NCBI RefSeq assembly: GCF_001618955.1
Contig: NZ_LVYV01000001.1
Location: forward strand, 379,501 to 443,500
DNA from: Tardiphaga robiniae
Lineage (GTDB): Bacteria; Pseudomonadota; Alphaproteobacteria; Rhizobiales; Xanthobacteraceae
DNA length: 64,000 nt
Direction: 5' to 3'
Both the position numbers and the translations under genes were made by a program. Shown piece after piece: positions 1-8,377 of this stretch. Numbering within the stretch: the first letter of the stretch is position 1; every line of letters starts with the position of its first letter. The notes under the pieces were generated by a model. That model ran no database searches and was not told where the DNA came from. It worked only from the letters and a program-made list of their open reading frames with translations.

Positions 1-37
1 AAGCCAGGCCGAGCGCCCCTTGCATCACAGTCATCAT
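1..37 (-). CDS. Possible 5' end of a gene leaving the window on the left
   Basis: An ATG on the minus strand at 37 (with a second ATG directly after it) opens a frame that stays open to the window edge and reads MMTVMQGALGLA. Only a weak GA-rich stretch lies upstream. Twelve residues are too few to name a product, so this may be a real start or chance. Confidence 0.2.
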   Translation of the reverse strand, partial: MMTVMQGALGLA

Positions 38-145
38 AAACGGCCGATTCTCGTTAACGACGGCGCGACCTTAATGGCCTTTTTGGCCCGGCTCCATGCA
101 GTCAGCATCACAAATCCGCTTGCCGGGAAAACGCTGTCGTGACCA

Positions 146-868
146 TCAGCGCACCAGAAGGGTGACGGCGAGCGGCACCAGCAGAGAGGTCACCAGCGCA
201 TTCAGGCTCATGGCAATGCCGGCAAAGACACCGGCCACGGCATCCACCTGAAAAGCGCGGGCAGTCCCGATACCGTGCGGCGCCAGCCCGACGGCAAAGC
301 CGCGGGCGCGATAGTCCGTGATACCCATGCGGTTCATCATCGGCGTGACGATGATCGCCCCCATGATGCCTGTGAGCACCACCGCCACCGCGGTCAGCGA
401 TGCGTCGGCGCCGAGCGACTCGCTGATGCCCATGGCGACGCCGGCGGTGACCGATTTCGGCGCCAGCGACAGCACCACGTTGTTCGGCAGGCCGAAGGCC
501 TTTGCCAGCAACACGACCGAGACGATCGCCGTGGCACAGCCGACCACCAGCGCGGCGAGCATCGGCACGATCGCTGCCGCCACGACCTTGCGATTCTCAT
601 AGAGTGGCACCGCGAGCGCCACGGTCGCCGGACCGAGCAGGAAGTGCACGAATTGCGCACCGCTGAAATAGGTCGTGTAGGACGTCCCGGTCAGCAGCAG
701 GAACACGGCGATGATCCACATCGAGTGGAATACCGGGTTGGCAAACGGATGTCGGCCGGTCGCCAGCGACAGCGCATCGGCCGTCGCATAGACCAGCAGC
801 GTCACGGTCAACCACAGCAGCGGCTGCTGCGAAAGATAGACCCAGAGCGAGAACGGGTTGGCGCTCAT
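146..868 (-). CDS. lrgB: LrgB/CidB family integral membrane protein
   Basis: A 240-residue protein that is almost entirely hydrophobic segments, of normal length for the LrgB (CidB, YohK) family. The stretch with PKSVTAGVAMGISE near residues 138-151 and the late APHGIGTARAF region are typical of the family. LrgB works with LrgA in the inner membrane. In Gram-positive bacteria the pair modulates murein hydrolase export and cell lysis, and in several bacteria and plant plastids relatives move pyruvate or glycolate, so the substrate here is open. Its ATG overlaps the lrgA stop by 4 bases (ATGA), which implies translational coupling. No LytS/LytR-type regulator lies beside it. Confidence 0.9.
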   Translation of the reverse strand: MSANPFSLWVYLSQQPLLWLTVTLLVYATADALSLATGRHPFANPVFHSMWIIAVFLLLTGTSYTTYFSGAQFVHFLLGPATVALAVPLYENRKVVAAAIVPMLAALVVGCATAIVSVVLLAKAFGLPNNVVLSLAPKSVTAGVAMGISESLGADASLTAVAVVLTGIMGAIIVTPMMNRMGITDYRARGFAVGLAPHGIGTARAFQVDAVAGVFAGIAMSLNALVTSLLVPLAVTLLVR

Positions 869-1251
869 GACGCGCTCCGCCCGCGTGTCATGACCCGGCT
901 GATGACGAGAAACGTCGCCACCGTCACCAGTAGCGTGATCACCACCGAGATCGCCAGAACGCCGACGATGGCCGTGCCATGCTCGGCCAGCAGATCGAGC
1001 TTCTGCACCACGCCGACACCGGCGGGGATGAACATCAGCGACAGATGCGCGAGCAATCCCCTGGCGGCATTCTCCACGCCGCCGCCCTGCAGCGGCCCCT
1101 GCGCGAACAGCACGGCACGGTCACGCAGCAACAGCAGAACGAGCAGCAACAGCATGCCGAGCACCGGGCCGGGCACCGGCCATGCAAAAGCGCGCACGGC
1201 GATCTCGCCAGCGAGCTGGCACAGCAGGATCAGGGACAGACTGGCAATCAT
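865..1251 (-). CDS. lrgA: CidA/LrgA family holin-like protein
   Basis: A 128-residue membrane protein with about four hydrophobic segments and the conserved PVPGPVLGMLLL stretch near residues 25-36, characteristic of CidA/LrgA. The family is holin-like and acts with LrgB in the cytoplasmic membrane. It is the first gene of a two-gene minus-strand operon and ends inside the lrgB start codon. Upstream to 1329 there is only a short gap to the next minus-strand gene, so its promoter either lies in that gap or is shared. Confidence 0.88.
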   Translation of the reverse strand: MIASLSLILLCQLAGEIAVRAFAWPVPGPVLGMLLLLVLLLLRDRAVLFAQGPLQGGGVENAARGLLAHLSLMFIPAGVGVVQKLDLLAEHGTAIVGVLAISVVITLLVTVATFLVISRVMTRGRSAS

Positions 1252-1329
1252 GGGGACTCCGCGGGTGACGGATCGTTATCGCCCGCGAAGCAAGTGATGT
1301 CGATCAACCCCAGCGCGCGGCTGATCCGA

Positions 1330-1851
1330 TCAGGCGGCACCCTTCAGCTTCTTGGTGCATTCGCTGTAGTAGCCGCCGCCTTTTTCGATCCACTTCATGC
1401 CGCCATTGGCATTGGCGGCCTTGTTGGCATTGTACTGATCCACGCAGGTGTGCATCCGCGCCTTGCCAGCCGTCTCCTTGGCGTATTTCGGATCGACCGC
1501 CGACGGGAAGGTAGCAGGGCCCGACGGAGCCGCAGCTGTCGTCGCTGCCGGCTTGGGGGCTGCAGCAGGTTTCGGCGCAGCCGCAGGCTTGGCTTCGGCA
1601 GGCTTGGCTTCGGCAGCCTTCGGCGCCGCGGTTGCAGCAGGCGCAGCGGCGGGCGTCGTCGCAGCGGCATCGGTCCCGCATTCAGCTTTGCGGAAGTCAT
1701 TCCATTTCTGGCCGTTCAGCGTGCCGGCGGTCTTGGCCGCCTGATATTTTGCACTGCATTCAGTCGCGGTAAGTGCATGGGCCGGACTGAAAGCAAGCAG
1801 AGCAAAACTGGACATTGCAATCGCGCAGGCGAATTTGACGGGCATCGTCAT
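1330..1851 (-). CDS. Exported protein with two PsiF-like cysteine motifs around an Ala/Pro/Lys linker
   Basis: The ATG at 1851 follows GGGAGAG with good spacing and is preferred to a longer frame. The 173-residue product has a signal peptide ending near AHA. A first motif follows, from CSAKYQAAK to DFRKAEC, then about 60 residues rich in Ala, Pro and Lys, then a second motif from CVDQYNANK to YYSECTKK. The C-x(n)-G-x-x-W-x-x-F-R-x-E-C layout resembles the PsiF repeat seen in the next gene. The function is unknown; it is probably periplasmic and disulphide-bonded. It is transcribed divergently from the PsiF-like gene at 2046 across a 194-base gap. Confidence 0.75.
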   Translation of the reverse strand: MTMPVKFACAIAMSSFALLAFSPAHALTATECSAKYQAAKTAGTLNGQKWNDFRKAECGTDAAATTPAAAPAATAAPKAAEAKPAEAKPAAAPKPAAAPKPAATTAAAPSGPATFPSAVDPKYAKETAGKARMHTCVDQYNANKAANANGGMKWIEKGGGYYSECTKKLKGAA

Positions 1852-2045
1852 GGTGTTCTCTCCCTTTGCTACACAAAGTAAAAATAGACGACGGCATCCT
1901 ATCGCGACCGCTGCACGTAGCAACGGGACCGTAGCTCCCTGCGAAAAATTATCGTGATCGCACCGTCAAATATATTTCAACTCATTCACCTGCCGTTCAG
2001 CCCGGCGCGCCCACGCTGATCTCCCGTTCAATCCGAGGTGCTGCC

Positions 2046-2315
2046 ATGATCCGATTTGCTTCCAGCCTTGCCACTGCCGCCGTTGCCTCAGTCCTGCTGA
2101 TGGGGGCGGCATCCGCACAGACCGCGGCACCGACGCCGTCGCCGACGACCAAGATGGCGCCCGCCGAGAAGACCGCCCCGGCCGACAAGAAGGCCGAGAA
2201 ACCCCGCACCGCAGCGTCACTCGAATGTTCGAAACAGGCCGACGCCAAAGGCCTGCATGGCACCGAGCGTCGCAAATTCCGTTCGGAGTGCAAGAAGACC
2301 ACGAAAACCAACTAA
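2046..2315 (+). CDS. Small exported PsiF-family protein
   Basis: An 89-residue protein with a signal peptide cleaved after GAASA, a Pro/Lys-rich spacer, and one motif near residues 59-84 (CSKQADAKGLHGTERRKFRSEC) typical of the PsiF repeat. PsiF is named after an E. coli phosphate-starvation gene, but the biochemical role is unknown. The motif is related to the two in the divergent neighbour at 1330-1851, so the intergenic gap may carry a shared control region. No clear Pho box was seen there. Confidence 0.75.
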   Translation: MIRFASSLATAAVASVLLMGAASAQTAAPTPSPTTKMAPAEKTAPADKKAEKPRTAASLECSKQADAKGLHGTERRKFRSECKKTTKTN

Positions 2316-2424
2316 ACTCTCGTCATCCGCCTGTCCCTCGCCCGGAAAGCGAGGGACAGGTAGACCACACCGCATTTGTCGCCAGGTACGGACTTTGCCA
2401 TAAAGCGGGCTCCTTCAGCTTCCC

Positions 2425-3495
2425 GTGCACATGGCCATCGCTCTTCCCAGCTCCCTGCAGATCCGCACCACCTTCGAGACGCTCGTCATCGGCACGATCG
2501 GCGGAGCGCTATTCTATTGGGCGGAATTGCCGGGCGGGCTGATCTCCGGCGCGATGATCGCGGTCGCCGCTTACGGCATCCTCGGCCGCCCGGTCGGCCT
2601 GCCGCAGCCGATGGCCCATGTCATCCTGATGACACTGGGCCTGTCGCTCGGCTCGATGGTGTCGCCCGAGATGGTGCACAATCTCAGCGCCTATCCGGTG
2701 ACCATCGCGCTGCTGGCGCTGGCCACGTTCTGCGCCACCTTCGGCAGCAGCATCTATCTGCAGCGCGTCCATGGCTGGGACCGCACCTCCGCGCTGCTGG
2801 CGGGCAGCCCCGGCGCGCTGTCGCAAATCATCATGCTGGCCACCGAGCGCAATGCCGACGTGCCGGGCATCGCGGTCGTGCAGATTTTCCGCGTCATCAT
2901 CCTCACCGGCATGGTGCCTCTGCTGCTCGCCGCCACCGGCCTGATGGGTCACGGCCCGCTGCCATCGCGCGGACCGGAAGCCTCGCCGCTGGCGCTCGCC
3001 GAACTCGCCGCCGCGGCCGTCGCCGTGTCGCTGTTCATGCGCTGGATCAAATTTCCGGCGAGCTGGATGTTCGGCGCGATGATGGCCTCGTCGGTCCTGC
3101 ACGGCACCGGCTGGGTCCACGGCACGCTGCCGCAATGGGCCTATATCACCGCGCTGGTCGGTATCGGCAGCCTGATCGGCTCGCGCTTCGGCAAGATCTC
3201 GCCGCATACCATTCTCAGCCATGTCTGGGCCGCGCTCGGCTCATTCGCAGTGGCCATCGCGATCTCGTCGGTGTTCGTGACGATCATCGCGCTCACCACG
3301 ACTGCGAAGCTGAGCGATGTCGTCGTCGCTTTCGCGCCCGGCGCCATGGACGCCATGCTCGCACTGGCGCTGACGCTGCATATCGATCCGGTGTTCGTCG
3401 GCGCGCATCATCTGTCGCGCTTCATCTATGTCTCGATCGTCACGCCCGGCATCGTGCATCTGTTCGGCAAGGCGCAGGACGATATCGACGATTGA
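2425..3495 (+). CDS. AbrB family integral membrane protein (putative ammonia monooxygenase/AbrB duplication family)
   Basis: A 356-residue protein with about ten hydrophobic helices in two similar halves. The AGSPGALSQ stretch near residue 131 and the FAPGAMDAMLALAL stretch near residue 302 are equivalent positions in the repeat. This is the layout of the membrane family named AbrB in Pfam, unrelated to the Bacillus DNA-binding AbrB and often mislabelled as ammonia monooxygenase. The function is unknown and transport is plausible. The start is either GTG 2425 or ATG 2431; neither has a convincing ribosome site. Confidence 0.8.
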   Translation: MHMAIALPSSLQIRTTFETLVIGTIGGALFYWAELPGGLISGAMIAVAAYGILGRPVGLPQPMAHVILMTLGLSLGSMVSPEMVHNLSAYPVTIALLALATFCATFGSSIYLQRVHGWDRTSALLAGSPGALSQIIMLATERNADVPGIAVVQIFRVIILTGMVPLLLAATGLMGHGPLPSRGPEASPLALAELAAAAVAVSLFMRWIKFPASWMFGAMMASSVLHGTGWVHGTLPQWAYITALVGIGSLIGSRFGKISPHTILSHVWAALGSFAVAIAISSVFVTIIALTTTAKLSDVVVAFAPGAMDAMLALALTLHIDPVFVGAHHLSRFIYVSIVTPGIVHLFGKAQDDIDD

Positions 3496-3684
3496 TCTTC
3501 AGTCTTCGCAGACACCGATCGAAACAATGGAATTGATCTAACAAATATGAGCGCCTTGCAGCGATTGCAGATGCCTGCGTCGCAAGGTCTAGACGTATTC
3601 TACTGCGCATCGTAGTGCACCACAGAACCAATCAAGTTAGACGCTCGATCAAGCTGGCGTGACCAGTATCATCGAGGCGTTGAA

Positions 3685-5955
3685 ATGAAATTGAGAACAA
3701 GAAAATCGACGAAGCAGACTGCACTGCTTTGCACCGTCAGCGTGATGGCATTGGCAATGGAATTTCCGCGCGATGCATTCGCGCAGGCCAGCCTGCCGCC
3801 AGTCACGGTGGATGCTCCGCAGCCCCAACAGCGCGCGCGCAGCACGACAGCAACGAGATCACAGACATCGACACGCGCAACGCGACGCACACGCGCGACG
3901 ACGCCGCAGATTACACCCGCGCGATCTGTCAATGAGCGAAGCTATAGCGCCGACAACAACAGCTATGTCGCAGGTCAGGCCAGCTCGGCATCGAAGACGA
4001 ATACGCCGCTGATCGACACGCCGCGCTCGGTGAGCGTCATCGACCGCAAGGAACTCGATGATCGTGGCGTCACCAGCATTCCAGAAGCGGTTCGTTACAC
4101 AGCCGGCGTCACCACCGGCGCCTACGGCTACGATCCGCGTTTCGATCAGATCTATGTCCGCGGCTTCACGACGACGACGCTCGGCGACTTCCGTGACGGA
4201 CTGAAGCAGTTCCCCTCCGGCTTCACCACATTCCGGACCGAGCCCTATCAGCTCAACAGCATCGAGGTGATCAAGGGCCCGGCTGCCGTGCTCTATGGGC
4301 AGTCCGTCCCCGGCGGCCTCATCGATCGCCGATCGAAATTTCCGGTCGAGAATCAGGTCAACGAGATTTCACTGCAAGGCGGCACCTATGGCCGCATGCA
4401 AACGGCGTTCGACATCGGCGGCGCCAATTCCGACAAGTCGCTGCTGTACCGCCTAGTGGGCCTGGGCCGCGCCGGCGAGACCAATTACGACATAGCCGAC
4501 GAGCGGCTGATGTTGGCGCCATCGATCACCTGGCGACCGACCATCGACACCACGCTGACGGCCTATGCCATCCTGCAGAAGGACGAAACCGACGCCAGCG
4601 TCGCCATGCTCAATCGCGACGGCCAGCTGGTGAACGTCAACGGCGCGACCATCAAGCTGCGCTCGAGCGATCCGAAATACGACTATCTGCGGCAGCAGCA
4701 GGCGCAGGTCGGCTACAAGCTCGAGCACCGCTTCGACGACGTCTTCACGTTCCGCCAGCACACGCGGTTCGGCGTGCTGCATGCGGAATCGCGCTATGTC
4801 AGCGGCAGCTTCGCGACGCCAACATCGACCGTCTATGACCGCGGTGCCGTGGCCGTCGGCGACGACCAGACGAGCTGGCAGACCGACAATGCGCTGCAGG
4901 CCGACTTCGCCACCGGCCCGGTCGTCCACCGCACACTGTTCGGCGTGAATTACGATCACAATACCTGGGACTTCAAGCTCGGCCTGGGCGCCGTGAATCC
5001 CGGCTATGCGCTCAACATCCTTAATCCCGTCTACGGCATTGCCGGCCCGACCCCGGGCTATACGTCCGGTTCGCGTTCGACGCAGGAACAGGTCGGCGTC
5101 TATCTGCAGGACCAGATGCGACTCGGCAACTGGCACCTGTCGGTCAGCGGCCGTCAGGACTGGACCGATCGCACGCAAATCAATTCCTATACGGGCGCCG
5201 TCACAGGCGCGCGCAACGACAACGCATTCTCCTACAGCGCCGGCCTGCTCTATCACTTCGAGAACGGCATCGCGCCCTATGTGAGCTATGCGACCTCGTT
5301 CCAGCCGGTTACCTCGCTCGGCATCGACGGCATCGTGCTGGCACCATCCGAAGGCGAACAGATCGAAGGCGGCGTGAAGTATCAGCCACGGCCCGACGTG
5401 CTGCTCACGGCGTCGATCTACGACCTCAAGGAGAAGAACGCCGCCACGCTCGCCGGCTATGTCAACGGCATCGCCTATTACGCCTCGGTCGGCGAGATCC
5501 GCGTGCAGGGCTTCGAACTCGAGGCACGCGCACGACTCACACCGGAACTCGAAACGGTGACGGCCTACACCTATTCCGACGCGGAGATCACCAAGAGCTC
5601 GATCACGACCGAGCTCGGCAAGACCCCTGCGGTGACGCCGAAGCACACCGCATCGAGCTGGATGAACTACACCTTCCTGAACGGTTCGCTTGAAGGCCTC
5701 GGTCTCGGTGCCGGTGTCCGCTATATCGACGCGACCTGGACGTCGAACGACAACACCTCACGGAACAACGGCTATACGCTGTTCGATCTGGCCGCGCGTT
5801 ACGATTTCGCCAAGCTTGGACCGAAGTTCGCGGGCTATCAGGCCTCGATCAACGCCAACAACGTCGCCGACGAGCAGGTTGCGGTCTGCAATTCCGGCTA
5901 CTGCTATTTGAGCCAGGGACGCACGGTGATCGGCACGCTGCGCTATCGCTGGTAG
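3685..5955 (+). CDS. TonB-dependent siderophore receptor
   Basis: The 756-residue outer membrane receptor has a signal peptide ending near AFAQA, then an unusual Thr/Arg-rich linker (about residues 48-80). The plug domain follows, with DTPRSVSVIDRKEL near 112-125 and VIKGPAAVLYGQSVPGG near 195-211, and then a 22-strand barrel ending in aromatic-rich RYRW. The C-terminal CNSGYCYLSQGR region is typical of hydroxamate-type (ferrichrome-like) siderophore receptors. Substrates are pulled through using TonB/ExbBD energy. The plug segment after GG reads LIDRRSKFP, where the family usually has LINMVSKRP. No siderophore ABC transporter or TonB gene lies nearby. Iron regulation is expected, but no clear box was seen in the 189-base upstream gap. 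Confidence 0.92.
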   Translation: MKLRTRKSTKQTALLCTVSVMALAMEFPRDAFAQASLPPVTVDAPQPQQRARSTTATRSQTSTRATRRTRATTPQITPARSVNERSYSADNNSYVAGQASSASKTNTPLIDTPRSVSVIDRKELDDRGVTSIPEAVRYTAGVTTGAYGYDPRFDQIYVRGFTTTTLGDFRDGLKQFPSGFTTFRTEPYQLNSIEVIKGPAAVLYGQSVPGGLIDRRSKFPVENQVNEISLQGGTYGRMQTAFDIGGANSDKSLLYRLVGLGRAGETNYDIADERLMLAPSITWRPTIDTTLTAYAILQKDETDASVAMLNRDGQLVNVNGATIKLRSSDPKYDYLRQQQAQVGYKLEHRFDDVFTFRQHTRFGVLHAESRYVSGSFATPTSTVYDRGAVAVGDDQTSWQTDNALQADFATGPVVHRTLFGVNYDHNTWDFKLGLGAVNPGYALNILNPVYGIAGPTPGYTSGSRSTQEQVGVYLQDQMRLGNWHLSVSGRQDWTDRTQINSYTGAVTGARNDNAFSYSAGLLYHFENGIAPYVSYATSFQPVTSLGIDGIVLAPSEGEQIEGGVKYQPRPDVLLTASIYDLKEKNAATLAGYVNGIAYYASVGEIRVQGFELEARARLTPELETVTAYTYSDAEITKSSITTELGKTPAVTPKHTASSWMNYTFLNGSLEGLGLGAGVRYIDATWTSNDNTSRNNGYTLFDLAARYDFAKLGPKFAGYQASINANNVADEQVAVCNSGYCYLSQGRTVIGTLRYRW

Positions 5956-5986
5956 CGGTGCGCCAGCGGGCAGGACCGGCGGCGGA

Positions 5987-6526
5987 TCAGCGCCGTGCGG
6001 TCTTGCCGGCGCCCCACAGTGCGATCGCCGCCATCGCCAGCGAGATCAGCACATTGTAGCCGGCCAGCGACAGGCCCAAAAAGCGCCACTGCACCTCGTC
6101 GCAGCGGATCACCTTCACGGTGTCGAGGCGCTCCAGCAGGCTGCCCGCCTTGCCGAGATCGACCACCGGCCCCGAACAGTCCGTCGGCCCCTGCCAGAAT
6201 GTCCATTCGACGCCGGCGTGATAACCGCCGAGCACCGCATTGGCGAGCGCCGCCAGCGCCAGCAGCACGAGGCCGGTCACAACCAAGCCGCGCGGCGCGT
6301 CCCTGGCGGCAGCAATCGCCACCAGCACCGCCAACGGGATCGCGAGATAATAGGCATAGCGCTGTTCGAGGCAGAGCGGGCACGGCCGGATATCCAGCAC
6401 CAGCTGGAAGAACCAGGCCCCCGCCAGCGTCGCCAGTGCAATCAGGCCGACCGCCAGTGCGGCGACCAGCGCCGGGTTGGATGAGGCATGCACGGGCGCG
6501 GATTGAGGGGCGGTCTGGGCAGTCAC
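5987..6526 (-). CDS. dsbB: Disulfide bond formation protein B
   Basis: The GTG at 6526 has a GGAG ribosome site seven bases upstream. The 179-residue inner membrane protein has four hydrophobic helices, the first periplasmic pair CPLC at residues 49-52, and a second loop with cysteines in PTDCSG and VIRCDE. DsbB reoxidises the periplasmic thiol oxidase DsbA and passes electrons to quinone. It is convergent with the siderophore receptor, 31 bases away. No dsbA lies beside it. Confidence 0.93.
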   Translation of the reverse strand: MTAQTAPQSAPVHASSNPALVAALAVGLIALATLAGAWFFQLVLDIRPCPLCLEQRYAYYLAIPLAVLVAIAAARDAPRGLVVTGLVLLALAALANAVLGGYHAGVEWTFWQGPTDCSGPVVDLGKAGSLLERLDTVKVIRCDEVQWRFLGLSLAGYNVLISLAMAAIALWGAGKTARR

Positions 6527-6634
6527 GGTGCTCTCCGGAGTGGCTGTTGCGTCCTATCCCGGGGCACACACCCTGTCGAGGCGGCCCCGATCACACTGGA
6601 GTGTGCGCGGCGGCCCGATCGGCCAAACCGCAGG

Positions 6635-6662
6635 TTGACCCGCCGCCCGCGCCCGCTATATT
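6635..6662 (+). promoter_or_regulatory. Sigma-70-type promoter of tRNA-Leu
   Basis: TTGACC at 6635-6640 and TATATT at 6657-6662 are separated by 16 bases. The -10 box ends 41 bases before the tRNA, so initiation near 6669 would leave a short 5' leader. Both boxes are close to the consensus. Confidence 0.7.
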
Positions 6663-6703
6663 CCGCCCGCTTCGCGCCCCCGGTCTCCGGCCGGCGTCCG
6701 AAG

Positions 6704-6788
6704 GCCCCTGTGGCGGAATTGGTAGACGCGCTCGACTCAAAATCGAGTTCCGCAAGGAGTGCTGGTTCGATTCCGGCCAGGGGCACCA
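6704..6788 (+). tRNA. tRNA-Leu (anticodon CAA)
   Basis: The acceptor stem GCCCCTG (6704-6710) pairs with CAGGGGC (6778-6784), followed by discriminator A and an encoded CCA at 6786-6788. The anticodon stem CTCGA/TCGAG holds the loop CTCAAAA, giving anticodon CAA, which reads UUG. A long variable arm precedes the T-arm GGTTCGATTCC, as expected for a class II leucine tRNA. It is 85 nucleotides including CCA. Confidence 0.97.
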
Positions 6789-6897
6789 TATTTAGTCATC
6801 CCAATCCCAAACGTCCCCCTTAACCACCCGGCGGATTGTGCGGCCGGCAGGCCCCGGATTGCTTCACCTCATCGGGTTCATCTGATCTGTTGGGTTC

Positions 6898-8202
6898 ATG
6901 AACGGACGCGATACACGTGATGACGGCATGACCGACCTGAGCAGGCGAGCTATCCTAATCGGGGGCGCCGCATCGATGATGCTGCGTCCCGGCTCATTGG
7001 CTGCCCTGCCGCTTCCCGGCCCGTCCGATACCTTTACCGACAGTGTCGGCGTCAATGTGCATATCAGCAGCGAGCCCTATGCGAGTAATTTCGACCGCTT
7101 TCACGATCTGCTTGCGACCAGCGGCATTCACCATCTGCGCGACGAGTTGCGCCCCGGCAACGATCTCGATCGCTGGCGCGCGCTGAACAAGCGCTCGAAC
7201 ATCCTGTTCAATGTTGCGGTGTCGCCGGCGACCAACACCGTGCCGGAGATGATGACCTATCTCGCCGCATTAGGCATCGAGCGCGTCTCGGCGATAGAGG
7301 GCCAGAACGAGGGCAACAGCGACTGGTTCCTGTCGCTGCCGCTGGCGAAGCCGGGCTGGAGCAATGTCGTCGTGAACTATCAGCGCGAGGTGCACCATGC
7401 GCTGCGTGCGCGATATCCGGCGGCGGAGGTACCGCTGCTGTCGCCGAGCGTGATCAACTGGAAGCCCGCCGACGTCGCGCTGCTGCGTCCCGCCGCCCAG
7501 TTCAGCGATGCCGTCGCGATCCACTCCTATGTACAGAAGGCGCAAGAGCCGGAGACAACCAACGACTATGCCGCCGTGTCCTGGTATCTGCACAATATGC
7601 GCGACGCGTTCAAACCCGGCGCACCCGCGCTGGCGACCGAATGCGGCTATTGCAATGTCGTGAAACCCGGCACCTCCGGCGTCTCGGAGACAGCGGCGGC
7701 GCTCTATCTGCCACGGCTGCTGCTTAACAACTTCCGCCTCGGCATTCTCCGGACATTCCTCTACGAATTCTTCGATGGCGGTACCGATCCCGACGACGGA
7801 GAGCATCATTGGGGTCTCGTCCGCAATGATGGCTTACCAAAGCCCGGCTACCATGCGATCCAGAATCTCCTGTCAGCGCTAAAGAGCGCGCGCCGTGCTG
7901 GCGACAGCCAACCGCTTCGCGTCGCCACGCGGTCGCCCGATCTGCGGCACATCGCGTTTCAGGATGCACAGGGACAACCGCTGCTTGCGGTGTGGCGCGC
8001 GGTGCGCTGCTGGAATGTGGAGAAGGCCGAAGACATCCCGGTGCCCACGGAGCCGATCGACATCTCCGTCGATGGTACCGCCGCCTCGCTCTCGTTCAAC
8101 CGTCCGAATGATGGCACCGACTGGCGGCGCGTGCCAGTGATCGACGGTCGCGCGACGATTCCGCTCGACGGGCGCGTGGCGATCGTCCGGCGTTCCAGCT
8201 GA
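6898..8202 (+). CDS. Tat-exported glycoside hydrolase-like protein (clan GH-A type)
   Basis: The 434-residue protein opens with a twin-arginine signal (SRRAILIGG) and a hydrophobic stretch ending near LAALP. The start may instead be ATG 6928, which gives a shorter Tat leader; neither site has a clear ribosome motif. Two glutamates sit where a clan GH-A (beta/alpha)8 glycosidase needs them: the Asn-Glu of EGQNEGN near residue 140 (acid/base) and the Glu of LATECGY near residue 246 (nucleophile). A beta-sandwich-like C-terminal part follows after about residue 350. The family and sugar substrate cannot be named by eye. It stands alone downstream of the tRNA. Confidence 0.72.
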   Translation: MNGRDTRDDGMTDLSRRAILIGGAASMMLRPGSLAALPLPGPSDTFTDSVGVNVHISSEPYASNFDRFHDLLATSGIHHLRDELRPGNDLDRWRALNKRSNILFNVAVSPATNTVPEMMTYLAALGIERVSAIEGQNEGNSDWFLSLPLAKPGWSNVVVNYQREVHHALRARYPAAEVPLLSPSVINWKPADVALLRPAAQFSDAVAIHSYVQKAQEPETTNDYAAVSWYLHNMRDAFKPGAPALATECGYCNVVKPGTSGVSETAAALYLPRLLLNNFRLGILRTFLYEFFDGGTDPDDGEHHWGLVRNDGLPKPGYHAIQNLLSALKSARRAGDSQPLRVATRSPDLRHIAFQDAQGQPLLAVWRAVRCWNVEKAEDIPVPTEPIDISVDGTAASLSFNRPNDGTDWRRVPVIDGRATIPLDGRVAIVRRSS

Positions 8203-8377
8203 GCTGGTATGACCTGCTGTGGCTTGAACCGCGCTGCCGCGCTTTGTATCCTGCACCTGCGTACGAACTGACGGTGAGCAGCAAAGTCTTTCAGACAAGG
8301 TCTTTTAGACTCTGCGGTCCGGCCAAGCATGCGACAGCTTCGCCTTCTGCTCCAAAATATAACGGATTCTCCCCGAT

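Noticed and set aside
3560-3620. Possible Irr/Fur-type iron box upstream of the siderophore receptor
   Set aside because: CTAGACGTATTCTA-like text is only loosely symmetric and does not fit the ICE motif of TTTAGAA-N3-TTCTAAA.
6523-6789. Minus-strand frame of 88 codons covering the tRNA-Leu
   Set aside because: Its first half is the reverse complement of the tRNA. The region is fully explained by the tRNA and its promoter, and such frames are known false calls.
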